From: Pantoea sp050157905
Lineage (GTDB): Bacteria; Pseudomonadota; Gammaproteobacteria; Enterobacterales; Enterobacteriaceae
Assembly (NCBI RefSeq): GCF_050157905.1
Contig: NZ_JBKIWZ010000001.1
Location: forward strand, 1,364,001-1,428,000
Direction of reading: 5' to 3'
Length of the DNA: 64,000 bases
Shown one piece after another: positions 1 to 10,014 of this stretch. The first letter of the stretch is position 1; every line of letters begins with the position of its first letter. The notes under the pieces were generated by a model, which had not been told where the DNA came from, did no database searches, and saw only the letters and a program-made list of their open reading frames with translations. Position numbers and translations under genes: made by a program.

Positions 1-807
1 CGCCTGGCTACCCTGTTAATGGTTGGACTTTTCAGCTTTGCCACTACTGTTCATGCCGATGATAACGATGACTCACCGACGCCTGCTGAGATTAAAATGC
101 TGTTCTTCGGCAAGGACCATCGTCAGGCTATTACCGATATTACCGCTGCACCCTGGGATGCGATTGGTCAGCTGGAAACCGAAAGCGGTAACCTCTGCAC
201 GGCGACGCTCATCTCGCCCCATCTGGCGCTGACAGCCGGACACTGCCTGCTCGCCCCGCCTGGAAAATTTGATAAGCCTGTGGCGCTGCGCTTTATGGCC
301 AGTGATAAAGGCTGGCGCTACGAGCTGCATGATATCGACGCGCGGGTTGAACCCTCGCTGGCGTCAAAGTTAAAGGCGGATGGCGAAGGCTGGATCGTGC
401 CAAGCAGCGCGGCACCTTATGATTACGGCATTGTGATCCTGCGGAATCCGCCATCCGCGATTACACCGATTCCTCTGTTCGACGGTTCACGCAGCGATCT
501 CACAGCCGCGCTGAAACTGACCGGCCGCAAAGTGACCCAGGCAGGCTATCCGGCCGATCATCTCGATACGCTTTACTCCCACAGTAACTGCCTGATTACC
601 GGCTGGGCGCAGCGCGCCGTGCTCTCGCATCAGTGCGATACGCTGCCGGGCGACAGCGGTTCTCCGCTGCTGCTGAACAGCGACAATGGCTGGCAGTTAA
701 TTGCGGTTCAGAGCTCGGCACCGGCCGCAAAAGATCGCTATCTGGCGGACAACCGCGCGATAGCCGTCACTTCGTTCAAAGATAAGCTGGAATCGCTGGC
801 GCAGTAA
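1..807 (+). CDS. Trypsin-like (S1/V8-type) secreted serine protease, 5' end outside window
   Basis: The reading frame is open from base 1, so the true start may lie upstream; the first ATG in view is at 19. The visible N-terminus is hydrophobic and ends in an Ala-rich HADD site, which looks like a Sec signal peptide. The S1 catalytic triad can be read: His in LTAGHC, Asp in YDYGIVIL, and Ser in LPGDSGSPLL. About 262 residues are visible, a normal size for a small periplasmic or secreted trypsin/V8-like protease. The substrate is unknown. It is convergent with hrpA, and a GC-rich inverted repeat at 829-854 lies between them. The fold assignment is secure, the biological role is not. Confidence 0.8.
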   Translation, partial: RLATLLMVGLFSFATTVHADDNDDSPTPAEIKMLFFGKDHRQAITDITAAPWDAIGQLETESGNLCTATLISPHLALTAGHCLLAPPGKFDKPVALRFMASDKGWRYELHDIDARVEPSLASKLKADGEGWIVPSSAAPYDYGIVILRNPPSAITPIPLFDGSRSDLTAALKLTGRKVTQAGYPADHLDTLYSHSNCLITGWAQRAVLSHQCDTLPGDSGSPLLLNSDNGWQLIAVQSSAPAAKDRYLADNRAIAVTSFKDKLESLAQ

Positions 808-862
808 GCTGGCCAGACCCTTTTGTCCGGGGCGCGCCGTTTACCGCGCGCCCCGCCTCCCC

Positions 863-3800
863 TCAGTTTGCGATCTGCTCCATCGTCTGCAGAATCCGTT
901 TATCGGAAATGGGGTATGGCGTGCCCAGCTGCTGAGCAAAATAGCTGATGCGCAGCTCCTCAATCATCCAGCGGATATTCTGCACCTCTTCATCATCCTG
1001 ACGCTGCGGCGGCAGTTTATTCCGCCATGCCTGATAAGCCTGCTCCACCGCCTGCACTTTTAACATACGTGCGCGATCGCTGTGCGGGTCGGCCGGCAGT
1101 TTTTCCAGACGGCGCTCAATCCCATGCAGATAACGCAGCGTATCTGCCAGCCGCTGCCAGCCGTTTCCGGTGACAAAGCCGCGATAGACCAGCCCGCTCA
1201 TCTGCGCCTTGATGTCGGAGAGCGCCAGCGCCATCGTCATATCGACCCGCCCTTTGAGACGCTTGTTGATGTTGAAGACGGCCGTCAGGATCTGCTCAAC
1301 CTGACTGGCGATGGTGACCACGGTTTCATTGAGTTCACCGCGCACTTTGTCACGCAGCTGCTCAAAACTGGCCTGTTCCCAGGCCGGGCCGCCCGCATCC
1401 GCCATCAGCTTATCAATGCCACAGGCGATGCAGTCGTCGATCAGCTCCAGGACTTTGCCGTAGGGGTTGAAGTAAAGGCCGAGCTTGGCTTTATTAGGCA
1501 ACTTTTCGTGCAGATATTTCACCGGCGACGGCACATTAAGCAGCAGCAGGCGACGCTGACCGCGCCACATCATTTTCTGCTGTTCCTGCTCGCTATCAAA
1601 CAGGCGGATCGCCACGCTCTCTTTCTCATCAACCAGCGCCGGCCAGGCTTTTACCTGATAACTGCCGCGCTTCTGCTCGTAGCTGCGGGGCAGCTCGCCA
1701 AAGCTCCAGATATGCAGTCCGCTCTGCTCCAGGCCATCATCGGCCACTTTCGACAGCGTTTCCTGCACTTTGCCTTTCAGCTGTGCCTTAAGCGCGGTGA
1801 GATCTTTGCCTTCCAGCAGTTTGCGGTTGTGCTCATCCACGACCCTGAAGGTCATTTTCAGATGATCGGGCACCTGTTCCCACTGCCAGTCTTCGCGGTC
1901 CAGCGTGACGCCGGTCATGCGGCGGAACTCGCGCGCCAGCGCATCGGCCAGCGGCATCTCCATCGCCGTGACCCTGCCCAGGAACGCCTCTGCATAGTTT
2001 GGTGCCGGCACCAGATGGCGGCGCAGCGGTTTGGGTAGCGACTTGATCAGCGCGATAATCAGCTCACGGCGAATGCCGGGGATCTGCCACTCAAAACCGG
2101 CGTCCTCTACCTGATTCAGCAGCGGCAGCGGAATATGGACCGTCACACCATCCGCATCGGCACCTGGCTCAAACTGATAGCTCAGCTTCAGTTTCAGGTT
2201 GCCCTGATGCCAGAAATTGGGATAGTCGAGCTGGCTGACGCTGTTCGCCCCCTCTTTCATCAGCATCTGCCTGTCGAAGTTCAGCAGCTCCGCATTTTCG
2301 CGGCTGGCCTGTTTCCACCAGCTGTCGAAATGTTTCGCTGACACCACCTCTTTGCCAATGCGCTGATCGTAAAACGCAAACAGCGTTTCATCATCCACCA
2401 GAATGTCGCGACGACGGGACTTGTGCTCCAGATCCTCCACTTCGCTGCGCAGCTTCTGATTGGCCCGGAAAAAGGCGTGACGGGTCTGCCAGTCGCCCTC
2501 CACCAGCGCGTGACGGATAAACAGTTCACGGCTCAGCACCGGATCGATACGGCCAAAGTTCACTTTGCGCGCGGCCACAATCGGCAGCCCGTAGAGCGTG
2601 ACCTTTTCAGAAGCCATCACCGCACCCTGCGATTTCTCCCAGTGCGGCTCGCTGTAGCTGCGTTTGATCAGATGCTGCGCCAGCGGCTCAATCCACTCCG
2701 GTTCGATCCGGCCTGCGGTGCGGCCCCACAGGCGGCTGGTTTCCACCAGCTCCGCAACCATCGTCCATTTCGGCGGCTTCTTAAACAGCCCGGAACCGGG
2801 AAAAATGGCGAAACGGGTGTTGCGCGCGCCGGTATACTCCTGCTTATCGCTGTCTTTCTGGCCGATATGCGACAGCAGTCCGCTCAGCAGCGCGCAGTGA
2901 ACAGGTTGCAGTTCCGCCGGTTCGCTGTTGACCGGGATCCCCAGCTCACGCACCACCTGGCGCAGTTGCGTATAGATGTCCTGCCACTCCCTGACGCGCA
3001 GGTAGTTAAGGAAGTCGCTTTTGCACTGACGGCGGAAGAGATTACCGGACAGCGCTTTCTGCTGCTCCGCCAGATAGTTCCAGAGGTTCACATAGGCCAG
3101 GAAGTCAGAATCTTTATCGGCAAAGCGGCGATGCTTCTCATCGGAAGCCTGCTTCTTTTCTGCCGGACGCTCGCGCGGATCCTGAATCGACAGGCCCGCA
3201 GTGATAATCATCACTTCGCGCACACAGCCATATTTCTGCGCTTCCAGTACCATCCGCGCCAGACGGGGGTCGACCGGCAGCTGCGACAACTGACGCCCGG
3301 AGCCGGTAAGCTTATAGTGGCCGGTTTCTTCGTTGAGCGTCAGGGCGCCCAGCTCTTCCAGCAGACGGACGCCGTCCTGAATGTTGCGCTTATCAGGCGC
3401 TTCCACAAACGGGAAGGCTGCAATATCACCCAGTCCCAGCGAGGTCATCTGCAGGATTACCGACGCCAGATTGGTGCGCAGAATTTCAGGATCGGTAAAT
3501 GCCGGACGACTCAGGAAATCATCTTCCGCATAGAGACGGATACAGATGCCGTCTGAAACACGGCCACAGCGTCCTTTTCGCTGATTAGCCGAAGCCTGGG
3601 AGATCGGTTCAATGGGCAGGCGCTGCACCTTGGTGCGGAAGCTGTAGCGGCTGATGCGCGCCGTGCCGGGGTCGATCACATATTTGATGCCGGGCACCGT
3701 CAGCGAGGTCTCGGCGACGTTGGTCGCCAGCACAATACGTCGGCCGCTGTGCGACTGGAACACCCGGTTCTGTTCGGCGTTCGACAGGCGGGCATAGAGC

Positions 3801-4765
3801 GGCAGCACCTCGGTGTGCGGCAGGTCGCGCTTATTCAGCGCATCGGCGGTGTCACGGATTTCGCGTTCGCCGCTCATGAAAATCAGGATGTCGCCATGGC
3901 TCTCACGCCCCAGCTCATCCACCGCATCGAAAATCGCCTGCAGCTGGTCACGATCGCCATCATCCGCCTCGTCAACCACTGGCCGATAGCGCACCTCGAC
4001 CGGATAGGTCCGGCCCGATACTTCGATCACTGGCGCATGATTAAAGTGACGCGAAAAACGCTGCGGATCGATGGTCGCAGAAGTGATGATGACTTTCAGG
4101 TCAGGACGGCGTGGCAGTAGCTCACGCAGATAACCGAGCAGGAAATCGATATTCAGGCTGCGCTCGTGCGCTTCATCGATGATGATGGTGTCATACTGCA
4201 TCAGCAGGCGGTCCTGCTGGATCTCGGCCAGCAGAATACCGTCGGTCATAAGCTTGACCTGTGTCAGATCGCTGACCTGGTCGTTAAAGCGCACTTTATA
4301 GCCGACACAGCCGCCCAGCGAGGTGCCCAGCTCATCGGCAATGCGGTTCGCCACGGTACGCGCCGCCAGACGACGTGGCTGCGTGTGGCCAATCAGACCA
4401 GTAACGCCGCGCCCCAGCGCCAGACAGATTTTCGGCAGCTGGGTGGTTTTGCCTGAGCCGGTTTCACCGGCCACAATCACCACCTGGTGATCGCGAATCG
4501 CCTCAGCGATATCCTGCTGCTTCTGGCTGACCGGCAGGTTATCCGGAAACGTGATGGCTGGGGTGGCAGCTCGCCGCTGTGCCACCCGCTGACCGGCGGC
4601 AATAAATTCCTGCTCCAGCTCCTGCGCAATGCCCTGCTGTGCTTCAGGGTTTTTTACTTTTCGGGCCCCCTGCAGACGGCGCTGCAGACGCTGACGATCG
4701 CGCAGCATCAGGCCGTCGAGCTGTGACCAGAGCGCTGCCAGTGGGGAGATCTCGGAAGATGACAT
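863..4765 (-). CDS. hrpA: ATP-dependent RNA helicase HrpA (DEAH box)
   Basis: This is a 1300-residue protein, the same length as E. coli HrpA. Walker A GETGSGKT is at residues 100-107, followed by the Walker B/DEAH motif in IIIDEAHERS, SAT, and the motif VI region QRKGRCGR. After the helicase core come the ratchet/OB region and the long HrpA-specific C-terminal DUF3418 domain. DEAH/RHA helicases unwind RNA; in E. coli HrpA acts on stalled ribosomes and was linked to fimbrial mRNA processing. It is transcribed alone and divergently from azoR, as in E. coli. The antisense ORFs here are shadows. Confidence 0.98.
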   Translation of the reverse strand: MSSSEISPLAALWSQLDGLMLRDRQRLQRRLQGARKVKNPEAQQGIAQELEQEFIAAGQRVAQRRAATPAITFPDNLPVSQKQQDIAEAIRDHQVVIVAGETGSGKTTQLPKICLALGRGVTGLIGHTQPRRLAARTVANRIADELGTSLGGCVGYKVRFNDQVSDLTQVKLMTDGILLAEIQQDRLLMQYDTIIIDEAHERSLNIDFLLGYLRELLPRRPDLKVIITSATIDPQRFSRHFNHAPVIEVSGRTYPVEVRYRPVVDEADDGDRDQLQAIFDAVDELGRESHGDILIFMSGEREIRDTADALNKRDLPHTEVLPLYARLSNAEQNRVFQSHSGRRIVLATNVAETSLTVPGIKYVIDPGTARISRYSFRTKVQRLPIEPISQASANQRKGRCGRVSDGICIRLYAEDDFLSRPAFTDPEILRTNLASVILQMTSLGLGDIAAFPFVEAPDKRNIQDGVRLLEELGALTLNEETGHYKLTGSGRQLSQLPVDPRLARMVLEAQKYGCVREVMIITAGLSIQDPRERPAEKKQASDEKHRRFADKDSDFLAYVNLWNYLAEQQKALSGNLFRRQCKSDFLNYLRVREWQDIYTQLRQVVRELGIPVNSEPAELQPVHCALLSGLLSHIGQKDSDKQEYTGARNTRFAIFPGSGLFKKPPKWTMVAELVETSRLWGRTAGRIEPEWIEPLAQHLIKRSYSEPHWEKSQGAVMASEKVTLYGLPIVAARKVNFGRIDPVLSRELFIRHALVEGDWQTRHAFFRANQKLRSEVEDLEHKSRRRDILVDDETLFAFYDQRIGKEVVSAKHFDSWWKQASRENAELLNFDRQMLMKEGANSVSQLDYPNFWHQGNLKLKLSYQFEPGADADGVTVHIPLPLLNQVEDAGFEWQIPGIRRELIIALIKSLPKPLRRHLVPAPNYAEAFLGRVTAMEMPLADALAREFRRMTGVTLDREDWQWEQVPDHLKMTFRVVDEHNRKLLEGKDLTALKAQLKGKVQETLSKVADDGLEQSGLHIWSFGELPRSYEQKRGSYQVKAWPALVDEKESVAIRLFDSEQEQQKMMWRGQRRLLLLNVPSPVKYLHEKLPNKAKLGLYFNPYGKVLELIDDCIACGIDKLMADAGGPAWEQASFEQLRDKVRGELNETVVTIASQVEQILTAVFNINKRLKGRVDMTMALALSDIKAQMSGLVYRGFVTGNGWQRLADTLRYLHGIERRLEKLPADPHSDRARMLKVQAVEQAYQAWRNKLPPQRQDDEEVQNIRWMIEELRISYFAQQLGTPYPISDKRILQTMEQIAN

Positions 4766-5021
4766 AATAGTGACATACCTTACTCAGACAGTGCCGCAGC
4801 GTAAAACCGCGTCCTGCAAGCCGGGATAACCAGCTGAATCGATGAAATAATTGCGCGAATCATAGCACATTCCGGAACGTTCCGGCGGCCGGGCACGGTG
4901 ACGCTTATTCAATAAATTCGAACATAGCTCTCGAAATATTGCGCTTTCACCGCGCCAGCGATAACCGTAGAGTGTAACCCATTGAGCGGAAAGTCTTCCG
5001 CGTAACAGACAGGAAATTACC

Positions 5022-5621
5022 ATGAGCAAAGTTTTAGTTCTGAAATCAAGCATCCTTGCAGGTTACTCACAGTCAAGCCAGCTTGCTGACTTCTACGCTG
5101 AACAGGCGAAGGCGCAGGGTAAAGAAGTGACCATTCGTGACCTGGCCGCTAACCCGATTCCGGTTCTGGATGGTGAGTTAGTGGGTGCGATGCGTCCTTC
5201 CGAAACGCCGCTCTCTTCCCGTCAGCAGGACGCACTGAACCTTTCTGATGAACTGATTGCAGAACTGCAGGCGCATGACGAAGTGGTGATTGCCGCGCCA
5301 ATGTATAACTTCAACATTCCGACCCAGCTGAAAAACTACTTTGACCTGATCGCCCGTGCTGGCGTGACTTTCCGCTACACCGAAGCTGGCCCGGAAGGCC
5401 TGGTGACAGGCAAAAAGGCTGTGGTCATCTCCAGCCGTGGCGGCATCCATAAAGATACCCCGTCTGACCTGCTGACCCCTTACGTGAAGCTGTTCCTGGG
5501 CTTTATCGGCATCACCGACGTCGAATTCGTCTTCGCTGAAGGTATCGCTTACGGTCCTGAAGTGGCCACTAAAGCCACCGCAGAAGCCAAAGACGCTATC
5601 GCACAGATCGTTACTGCGTAA
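5022..5621 (+). CDS. azoR: FMN-dependent NADH-azoreductase AzoR
   Basis: This 199-residue flavodoxin-like protein begins with the phosphate-binding segment LKSSILAGYSQSSQL. It carries the MYNFNIPTQLKNYFD flavin-contact motif and the SSRGG loop typical of AzoR/AcpD. The family reduces quinones and azo compounds with NADH as an FMN homodimer and protects against thiol and electrophile stress. The start is supported by AGGAAATTACC before the ATG. A strong bidirectional terminator follows. It is divergent from hrpA across about 255 bp. Confidence 0.97.
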   Translation: MSKVLVLKSSILAGYSQSSQLADFYAEQAKAQGKEVTIRDLAANPIPVLDGELVGAMRPSETPLSSRQQDALNLSDELIAELQAHDEVVIAAPMYNFNIPTQLKNYFDLIARAGVTFRYTEAGPEGLVTGKKAVVISSRGGIHKDTPSDLLTPYVKLFLGFIGITDVEFVFAEGIAYGPEVATKATAEAKDAIAQIVTA

Positions 5622-5644
5622 CCTCTCCTCTCAGGATGACACAG

Positions 5645-5677
5645 TAAAAAACCGGGCCTCGCGCCCGGTTTTTTTAT
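5645..5677. terminator. Bidirectional rho-independent terminator between azoR and ydbL
   Basis: A perfect 7-bp stem (ACCGGGC/GCCCGGT, 5651-5657 and 5663-5669) is flanked by an A-run on the left and a T-run on the right, so it can stop transcripts from both convergent genes. The ydbL stop codon overlaps its end. Confidence 0.9.
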
Positions 5678-6018
5678 GGCGATATGTCGCTGTCGATCTC
5701 TTTTTTTAGCCACTGTCCGTTGATGCCGCGAACATATTCGCCCACAGCTGCACGGCTCACCAGCTTCTGCCCGGCGATCCCCGCCACATCGGCTACCGAA
5801 AGATGATGCTGGTCCGCCAGTCGCTGGTACTGTTGCTGACGCCCGGCATTGATGCGCTGTACCAGCGCCAGGGTTTCAGGATCCTGCGCCCGGGCGGCCA
5901 GATAGCCGGAGAGCGTTTCCCCCACCCGACCCGATTGCCGCGCCTGGTCCAGCGTCAGCGCCCAGGCAGGCTGCGCCATCGTCAGGGCGAGTAAAAGCGC
6001 CACGCTCATGCGTTTCAT
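5674..6018 (-). CDS. ydbL: YdbL family periplasmic protein (DUF1318)
   Basis: This 114-residue protein has a signal peptide ending AWA. The mature part contains LDQARQSGRVGETLSGYL, characteristic of YdbL. I chose the ATG at 6018 because GAGGAG lies seven bases upstream; an in-frame TTG at 6033 overlaps the ynbE stop and has no such site. It is the last gene of ydbH-ynbE-ydbL. In E. coli, YdbL is thought to modulate the YdbH-YnbE intermembrane bridge that moves phospholipid to the outer membrane. The family call is firm; the mechanism is from E. coli work. Confidence 0.93.
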   Translation of the reverse strand: MKRMSVALLLALTMAQPAWALTLDQARQSGRVGETLSGYLAARAQDPETLALVQRINAGRQQQYQRLADQHHLSVADVAGIAGQKLVSRAAVGEYVRGINGQWLKKEIDSDISP

Positions 6019-6029
6019 CGTTGCTCTCC

Positions 6030-6218
6030 TCAAAACAGACCGCTCTGGTTTTTCAGTAACGCTTCGACATCCTTATCGGCTTTGATATGAATCTCGTGCT
6101 CGATTCTGACGTTCATGTTGATGGTGATGGGATCTTTGGGGGCCGTGACTTCAATACGCGGCACACAGCCGATGCTCAGCAGTCCGGCTGCCATAACCAG
6201 TAGGGCCTTCAGGCTCAT
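6030..6218 (-). CDS. ynbE: YnbE family outer-membrane lipoprotein
   Basis: This 62-residue lipoprotein has a signal sequence and lipobox LLSIGC, with lipidated Cys18. The mature part contains the beta-strand stretch DPITINMNVRIEHEIHIKAD. In E. coli, YnbE multimers extend from the outer membrane to contact the C-terminus of YdbH. Its ATG overlaps the ydbH stop by four bases (ATGA), so the two are translationally coupled. Confidence 0.93.
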   Translation of the reverse strand: MSLKALLVMAAGLLSIGCVPRIEVTAPKDPITINMNVRIEHEIHIKADKDVEALLKNQSGLF

Positions 6219-8845
6219 GGTGAAGTGTCCTTATTCGAGGGCAATGTCGCATGTTGCTCTAGCCAGGATTGCAAATTATCGCCGAAGCGCAGGCTGCGCC
6301 AGAGCTGAAACAGATTTTCCTGGTGATGATAATTAAGGTTAACCGTCTGACGACGATTGCTGAAGCGACTGACGCCCTGCACCTGCGCCTCCATAGTGAG
6401 GTCGCCGAGGTTATCCAGGTTAATCGTGGCCCAGCTACGGGAGATCTCCATATAACGCAGCCAGTCCAGCGCGGCACCCGTCGCGACGTTGTTACGGGTA
6501 ATCGCATCGGCCATATCCTTGTCCAGCCGGAAAGTCAGCGCACCGCTGTTGGCGATCCACCCTTTCTCCACCAGCCAGCGTGGGTTATTCAGCCACAGTG
6601 GAAGTTCACCGTTGACGTTACCCGACATGGCAAACTGCTTCGGCTTCAGCGCCGTCACCAGCTTGCTCAGACTGATGTGACGCAGTGTCACACGGGCGGG
6701 GTCATGCTGTGGCATGCGCAGCGCGGGCAGCGAAATCTGGCCGCCCAGCAGTTCGAGGCTGACATCCTGCAGCGTCAGCGGCGCATCGTCGGACCACGGC
6801 CAGCTGCCCTGCAGGTCAGCGCGAATATTCTGCATCGCGAACTGGTTTTTCACCTCGGCGATCCGCAGCGATACCGGGCCGTGCTGCCCGAACTGCCACT
6901 GAGCCGCCTTAAAGCGGAACGGTAGCGAGAAGTCGATACCGTTGACCTGACTGTCGGGCGTCCAGACGCTGCCCTGCCTGACCGTCCAGTGGCCTACGGC
7001 CTGGAATCCCTGATCCGGCGCGGCGGAAAAGGCGACCTGTGCCTCTAATCTGCCATCCTGGATCTGCATTTTCATATCAGGACTGAGCAACGGCTGAAAA
7101 ACCGTCAGCGACTGGGAGGGCCACCAGGCCTGACCACGCAGCCTTTCGCCATCCCAGCGGCCATTGACGCGCAGCGGCCCGACCCGACCAGCCTTTAACT
7201 CGCCACGCCAGAGAAAAGCACCGGGGTCGCGGCCCTTAGCCTCAAAGTCGAGGGTCGACGCGGCCAGACGACCGCCATAGCTGAAGCGGGTTTCGCCCGC
7301 CTGCAGGCGGAAATGCCCCTGAAACGAGGGCTGCGCCACATCGCGCTGCCAGTTAACCGGTTCCGTGAGCGTCAGACGCGGTGTGGCGACGTTGACACTG
7401 CCGTAGGCCAGCTGGTTAAAACCGGTGGAAAGCGTGTCCAGATGAATCAGGGTATCGTGCCAGCCGCCGGTGCCTTTCACATCCCAGCGCGCCTGCAGCG
7501 GCAGCATCTCGCCGCCGCCCCAGTAGCGCCAGTTCCATTCCCCTTTGTCAGGCCAGAAGTCGGTTGCGCGGCCATCAAGATGAAGCCGGAAACGGCCAAA
7601 ATCGGCATTGTGTGCGGTGAGAATCGCCTGCAGACGCCCATCGATACCCTGCGACGAGAGCCGCACGCCCGCCAGCGGCCAGCGTGCTTCATCCACCTCC
7701 AGCGTTGACAGGATCCGGCCTTTCAGGCGCAGCAGCGATTTGGGCTGCAGCACCAGCTGAGGATCCAGCAGGGAGCCGCTGAGCCGGCCCGGCACAGAGC
7801 CGTAGAGTTGCAGATCGGCCAGTTTGCTTTCGCCTGTGATCTGAAACGGCAGACTGCTCTCTGTCAGGCTGAGGTTGCCGGGCCCGACGCCGAGGACTAC
7901 GTTGCCCTTGCCACCGCGTCCCTGAGTCAGCAGGTTGATTCGGCCTGTGATCTGGCTGTTTTCCAGGCCTGCCTGCCAGTTATCCAGCGTCAGGTTAACG
8001 AACCCGGACAGCGGCTGGGTCGCAAACGGCCAGAAGTATTCCCCCTGCTGAATCTGAATCTGATCACGGTTTAGCTGCCACGGTAAGCGGAGCAGCGGCT
8101 TCGCCTGTTCCGCCATCGCCACACGCAGTTCTCCCTGCTGCTGCCGCCAGTGAAGCGTGACCTGCAGGGGATGCGGCAGCGCTGCCAGCGCGAACTTCCC
8201 CGCCACTTCGCCCTGCACCGGCAGATCTGTGGCGAAGGCAGGCAATTTCAAATCGCCCCTGAGGGTGATCGGTTCGGGCAGTGCGGGATGGGTAAACATC
8301 AGGTGCGTCACGGCCAGCTGCTGGCCGGTCAGGGTTGCCGCCACCTGCAGATTCTCGCCCTGATACATCAGCTGCTGGCGATCTTTTTCCAGCGTCAGAT
8401 CCAGTTCGCCTGCATAGGTCTGCCACGGCGTAACGATCACTTTGCCCAGATGTACGTCGGCGCCGGGCAGCATCGCCTGCCATTCCGCCAGGGTTTTCGG
8501 GGCGGCTGCGTCCGGTTCACTGGCGGGCAGTTTTTGCAGACAGGCGCTGTCCAGCATCAGCTCCGCCGCATTCAGTTTCCAGCGCGACTGATGCCAGCCC
8601 AACGACACCGCTTTGACGGTGGCCAGTGAGCAATCCTTTGTAAGATAGCGAACCTGCGGCAGCCAAAGACCACCGTCGCGCCAGCGCGGCGCACCGGAAA
8701 GCTCAATACGGGTTTCAGCAGGCAGCCAGATACCGGCCAGCCGCGGCAGCCATTGGGTTACAGTCAGTATCAGGCCGAGCAGCAGCAGAATCAGCGCCAG
8801 AATCGCCGCCAGCCGTCGCCGGAAAATCCGTGGCATAGAAGCCAT
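6215..8845 (-). CDS. ydbH: YdbH, AsmA-like intermembrane lipid transport protein
   Basis: This 876-residue protein has one N-terminal transmembrane helix after a basic start (RIFRRRLAAILALILLLLGL) and then a long beta-rich AsmA-like periplasmic body. E. coli YdbH (about 880 aa) is a TamB/YhdP paralogue that carries phospholipids across the periplasm. The start is supported by AAAGGATT before the ATG. It is the first gene of a three-gene operon whose members overlap or nearly touch, and it is divergent from ldhA as in E. coli. Confidence 0.95.
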   Translation of the reverse strand: MASMPRIFRRRLAAILALILLLLGLILTVTQWLPRLAGIWLPAETRIELSGAPRWRDGGLWLPQVRYLTKDCSLATVKAVSLGWHQSRWKLNAAELMLDSACLQKLPASEPDAAAPKTLAEWQAMLPGADVHLGKVIVTPWQTYAGELDLTLEKDRQQLMYQGENLQVAATLTGQQLAVTHLMFTHPALPEPITLRGDLKLPAFATDLPVQGEVAGKFALAALPHPLQVTLHWRQQQGELRVAMAEQAKPLLRLPWQLNRDQIQIQQGEYFWPFATQPLSGFVNLTLDNWQAGLENSQITGRINLLTQGRGGKGNVVLGVGPGNLSLTESSLPFQITGESKLADLQLYGSVPGRLSGSLLDPQLVLQPKSLLRLKGRILSTLEVDEARWPLAGVRLSSQGIDGRLQAILTAHNADFGRFRLHLDGRATDFWPDKGEWNWRYWGGGEMLPLQARWDVKGTGGWHDTLIHLDTLSTGFNQLAYGSVNVATPRLTLTEPVNWQRDVAQPSFQGHFRLQAGETRFSYGGRLAASTLDFEAKGRDPGAFLWRGELKAGRVGPLRVNGRWDGERLRGQAWWPSQSLTVFQPLLSPDMKMQIQDGRLEAQVAFSAAPDQGFQAVGHWTVRQGSVWTPDSQVNGIDFSLPFRFKAAQWQFGQHGPVSLRIAEVKNQFAMQNIRADLQGSWPWSDDAPLTLQDVSLELLGGQISLPALRMPQHDPARVTLRHISLSKLVTALKPKQFAMSGNVNGELPLWLNNPRWLVEKGWIANSGALTFRLDKDMADAITRNNVATGAALDWLRYMEISRSWATINLDNLGDLTMEAQVQGVSRFSNRRQTVNLNYHHQENLFQLWRSLRFGDNLQSWLEQHATLPSNKDTSP

Positions 8846-8990
8846 AATCCTTTTCCTTACAATATCCTGACAGGAATGATGGCATGTAATCTGCCGGAGG
8901 TGAAGGTCTGCGCCAGACGCCGGTCAGCTCTTTCAGCAAAGTCAGCCAGAAAACGTTATCCTTGGTTTATCACTCTGCAGGAGCATAACA

Positions 8991-9983
8991 ATGAAGATCG
9001 CGGTTTACAGCACCAAACATTACGATCAGAAATACCTTGAGCAGGTTAATCAGCAGTTTGGTTTTGAGCTGCTCTTTTTTGACTTTTTACTCAGTGAGAA
9101 CACGGCCAAAACCGCAGTGGGTTGCGATGCCGTCTGCATTTTTGTGAATGATGACGGCAGTCGTCCGGTGCTGGAGGAGCTGGCGGGACTGGGTGTAAAA
9201 GCTATCGCGCTGCGCTGTGCCGGTTTCAATAATGTCGATCTGGCGGCGGCGAAAGAGCTGGGCCTGGAGGTGGTGCGGGTACCGGCTTACTCACCGGAAG
9301 CCGTGGCCGAACACACTATCGGCCTGATGATGACCCTGAACCGCCGCATTCATCGTGCTTATCAGCGTACCCGTGATGCGAACTTCTCCCTCGACGGCCT
9401 GACCGGATTCAACATGTATCAGAAAACGGCAGGCGTAATCGGCACCGGAAAAATCGGGCTGGCGACAATGCGAATTCTGAAAGGGTTTGGTATGCGGCTG
9501 CTGGCCTTTGACCCCTATCCGAGCGAGGAGGCGCGTGCATTGGGTGCTGAGTATGTCGATCTGAAGACGCTGTTTGCAGAATCGCACGTTATCACGCTGC
9601 ACTGCCCGATGACGCCGGAAAATCATCATTTGCTCAACGCGGCGGCGTTTAAGCAGATGCGCGATGGCGTCATGATTATCAACACCAGCCGGGGCGGTCT
9701 GATTGATTCACAGGCGGCGATTGACGCGCTGAAACAGCAGAAAATTGGTGCGCTCGGCATGGATGTTTATGAGAACGAGCGGGATCTGTTCTTTGAAGAT
9801 AAGTCCAACGATGTGATTCAGGACGATATCTTCCGCCGTCTGTCGGCGTGTCATAACGTGTTATTTACCGGCCATCAGGCCTTTTTAACCGCGGAAGCGC
9901 TGACCGCCATTTCAGAAACCACACTGAATAATCTCAGCCAGCTGGACCGTGGCGAAGCGTGCCCGAACCGGCTCCCGGCCTGA
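8991..9983 (+). CDS. ldhA: Fermentative D-lactate dehydrogenase LdhA
   Basis: This 330-residue enzyme is a D-2-hydroxyacid dehydrogenase. The Rossmann motif GVIGTGKIG is in the middle, and the catalytic Arg (NTSRGG), Glu (DVYENE) and His (FTGHQAF) are in order. It reduces pyruvate to D-lactate with NADH during fermentation in the cytoplasm. GGAG lies ahead of the ATG. It is transcribed alone; a GC stem at 9991-10008 without a clear T-run separates it from the convergent lipoprotein gene. The heat-shock gene hslJ that sits next to ldhA in E. coli is absent. Confidence 0.97.
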   Translation: MKIAVYSTKHYDQKYLEQVNQQFGFELLFFDFLLSENTAKTAVGCDAVCIFVNDDGSRPVLEELAGLGVKAIALRCAGFNNVDLAAAKELGLEVVRVPAYSPEAVAEHTIGLMMTLNRRIHRAYQRTRDANFSLDGLTGFNMYQKTAGVIGTGKIGLATMRILKGFGMRLLAFDPYPSEEARALGAEYVDLKTLFAESHVITLHCPMTPENHHLLNAAAFKQMRDGVMIINTSRGGLIDSQAAIDALKQQKIGALGMDVYENERDLFFEDKSNDVIQDDIFRRLSACHNVLFTGHQAFLTAEALTAISETTLNNLSQLDRGEACPNRLPA

Positions 9984-10014
9984 GTATGCGGGCCGGCGCA
10001 ATCCGGCCTGCTTA

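Noticed and set aside
829..854. GC-rich inverted repeat between the protease gene and hrpA as a terminator
   Set aside because: The stem is strong (9 bp), but neither side has a T-run, so I do not call a terminator; it may still slow convergent transcription.
1082..3556. Long plus-strand ORFs (318 and 377 codons) inside hrpA
   Set aside because: They are antisense shadows of a clearly homologous, high-GC gene, and their translations have no domain features.
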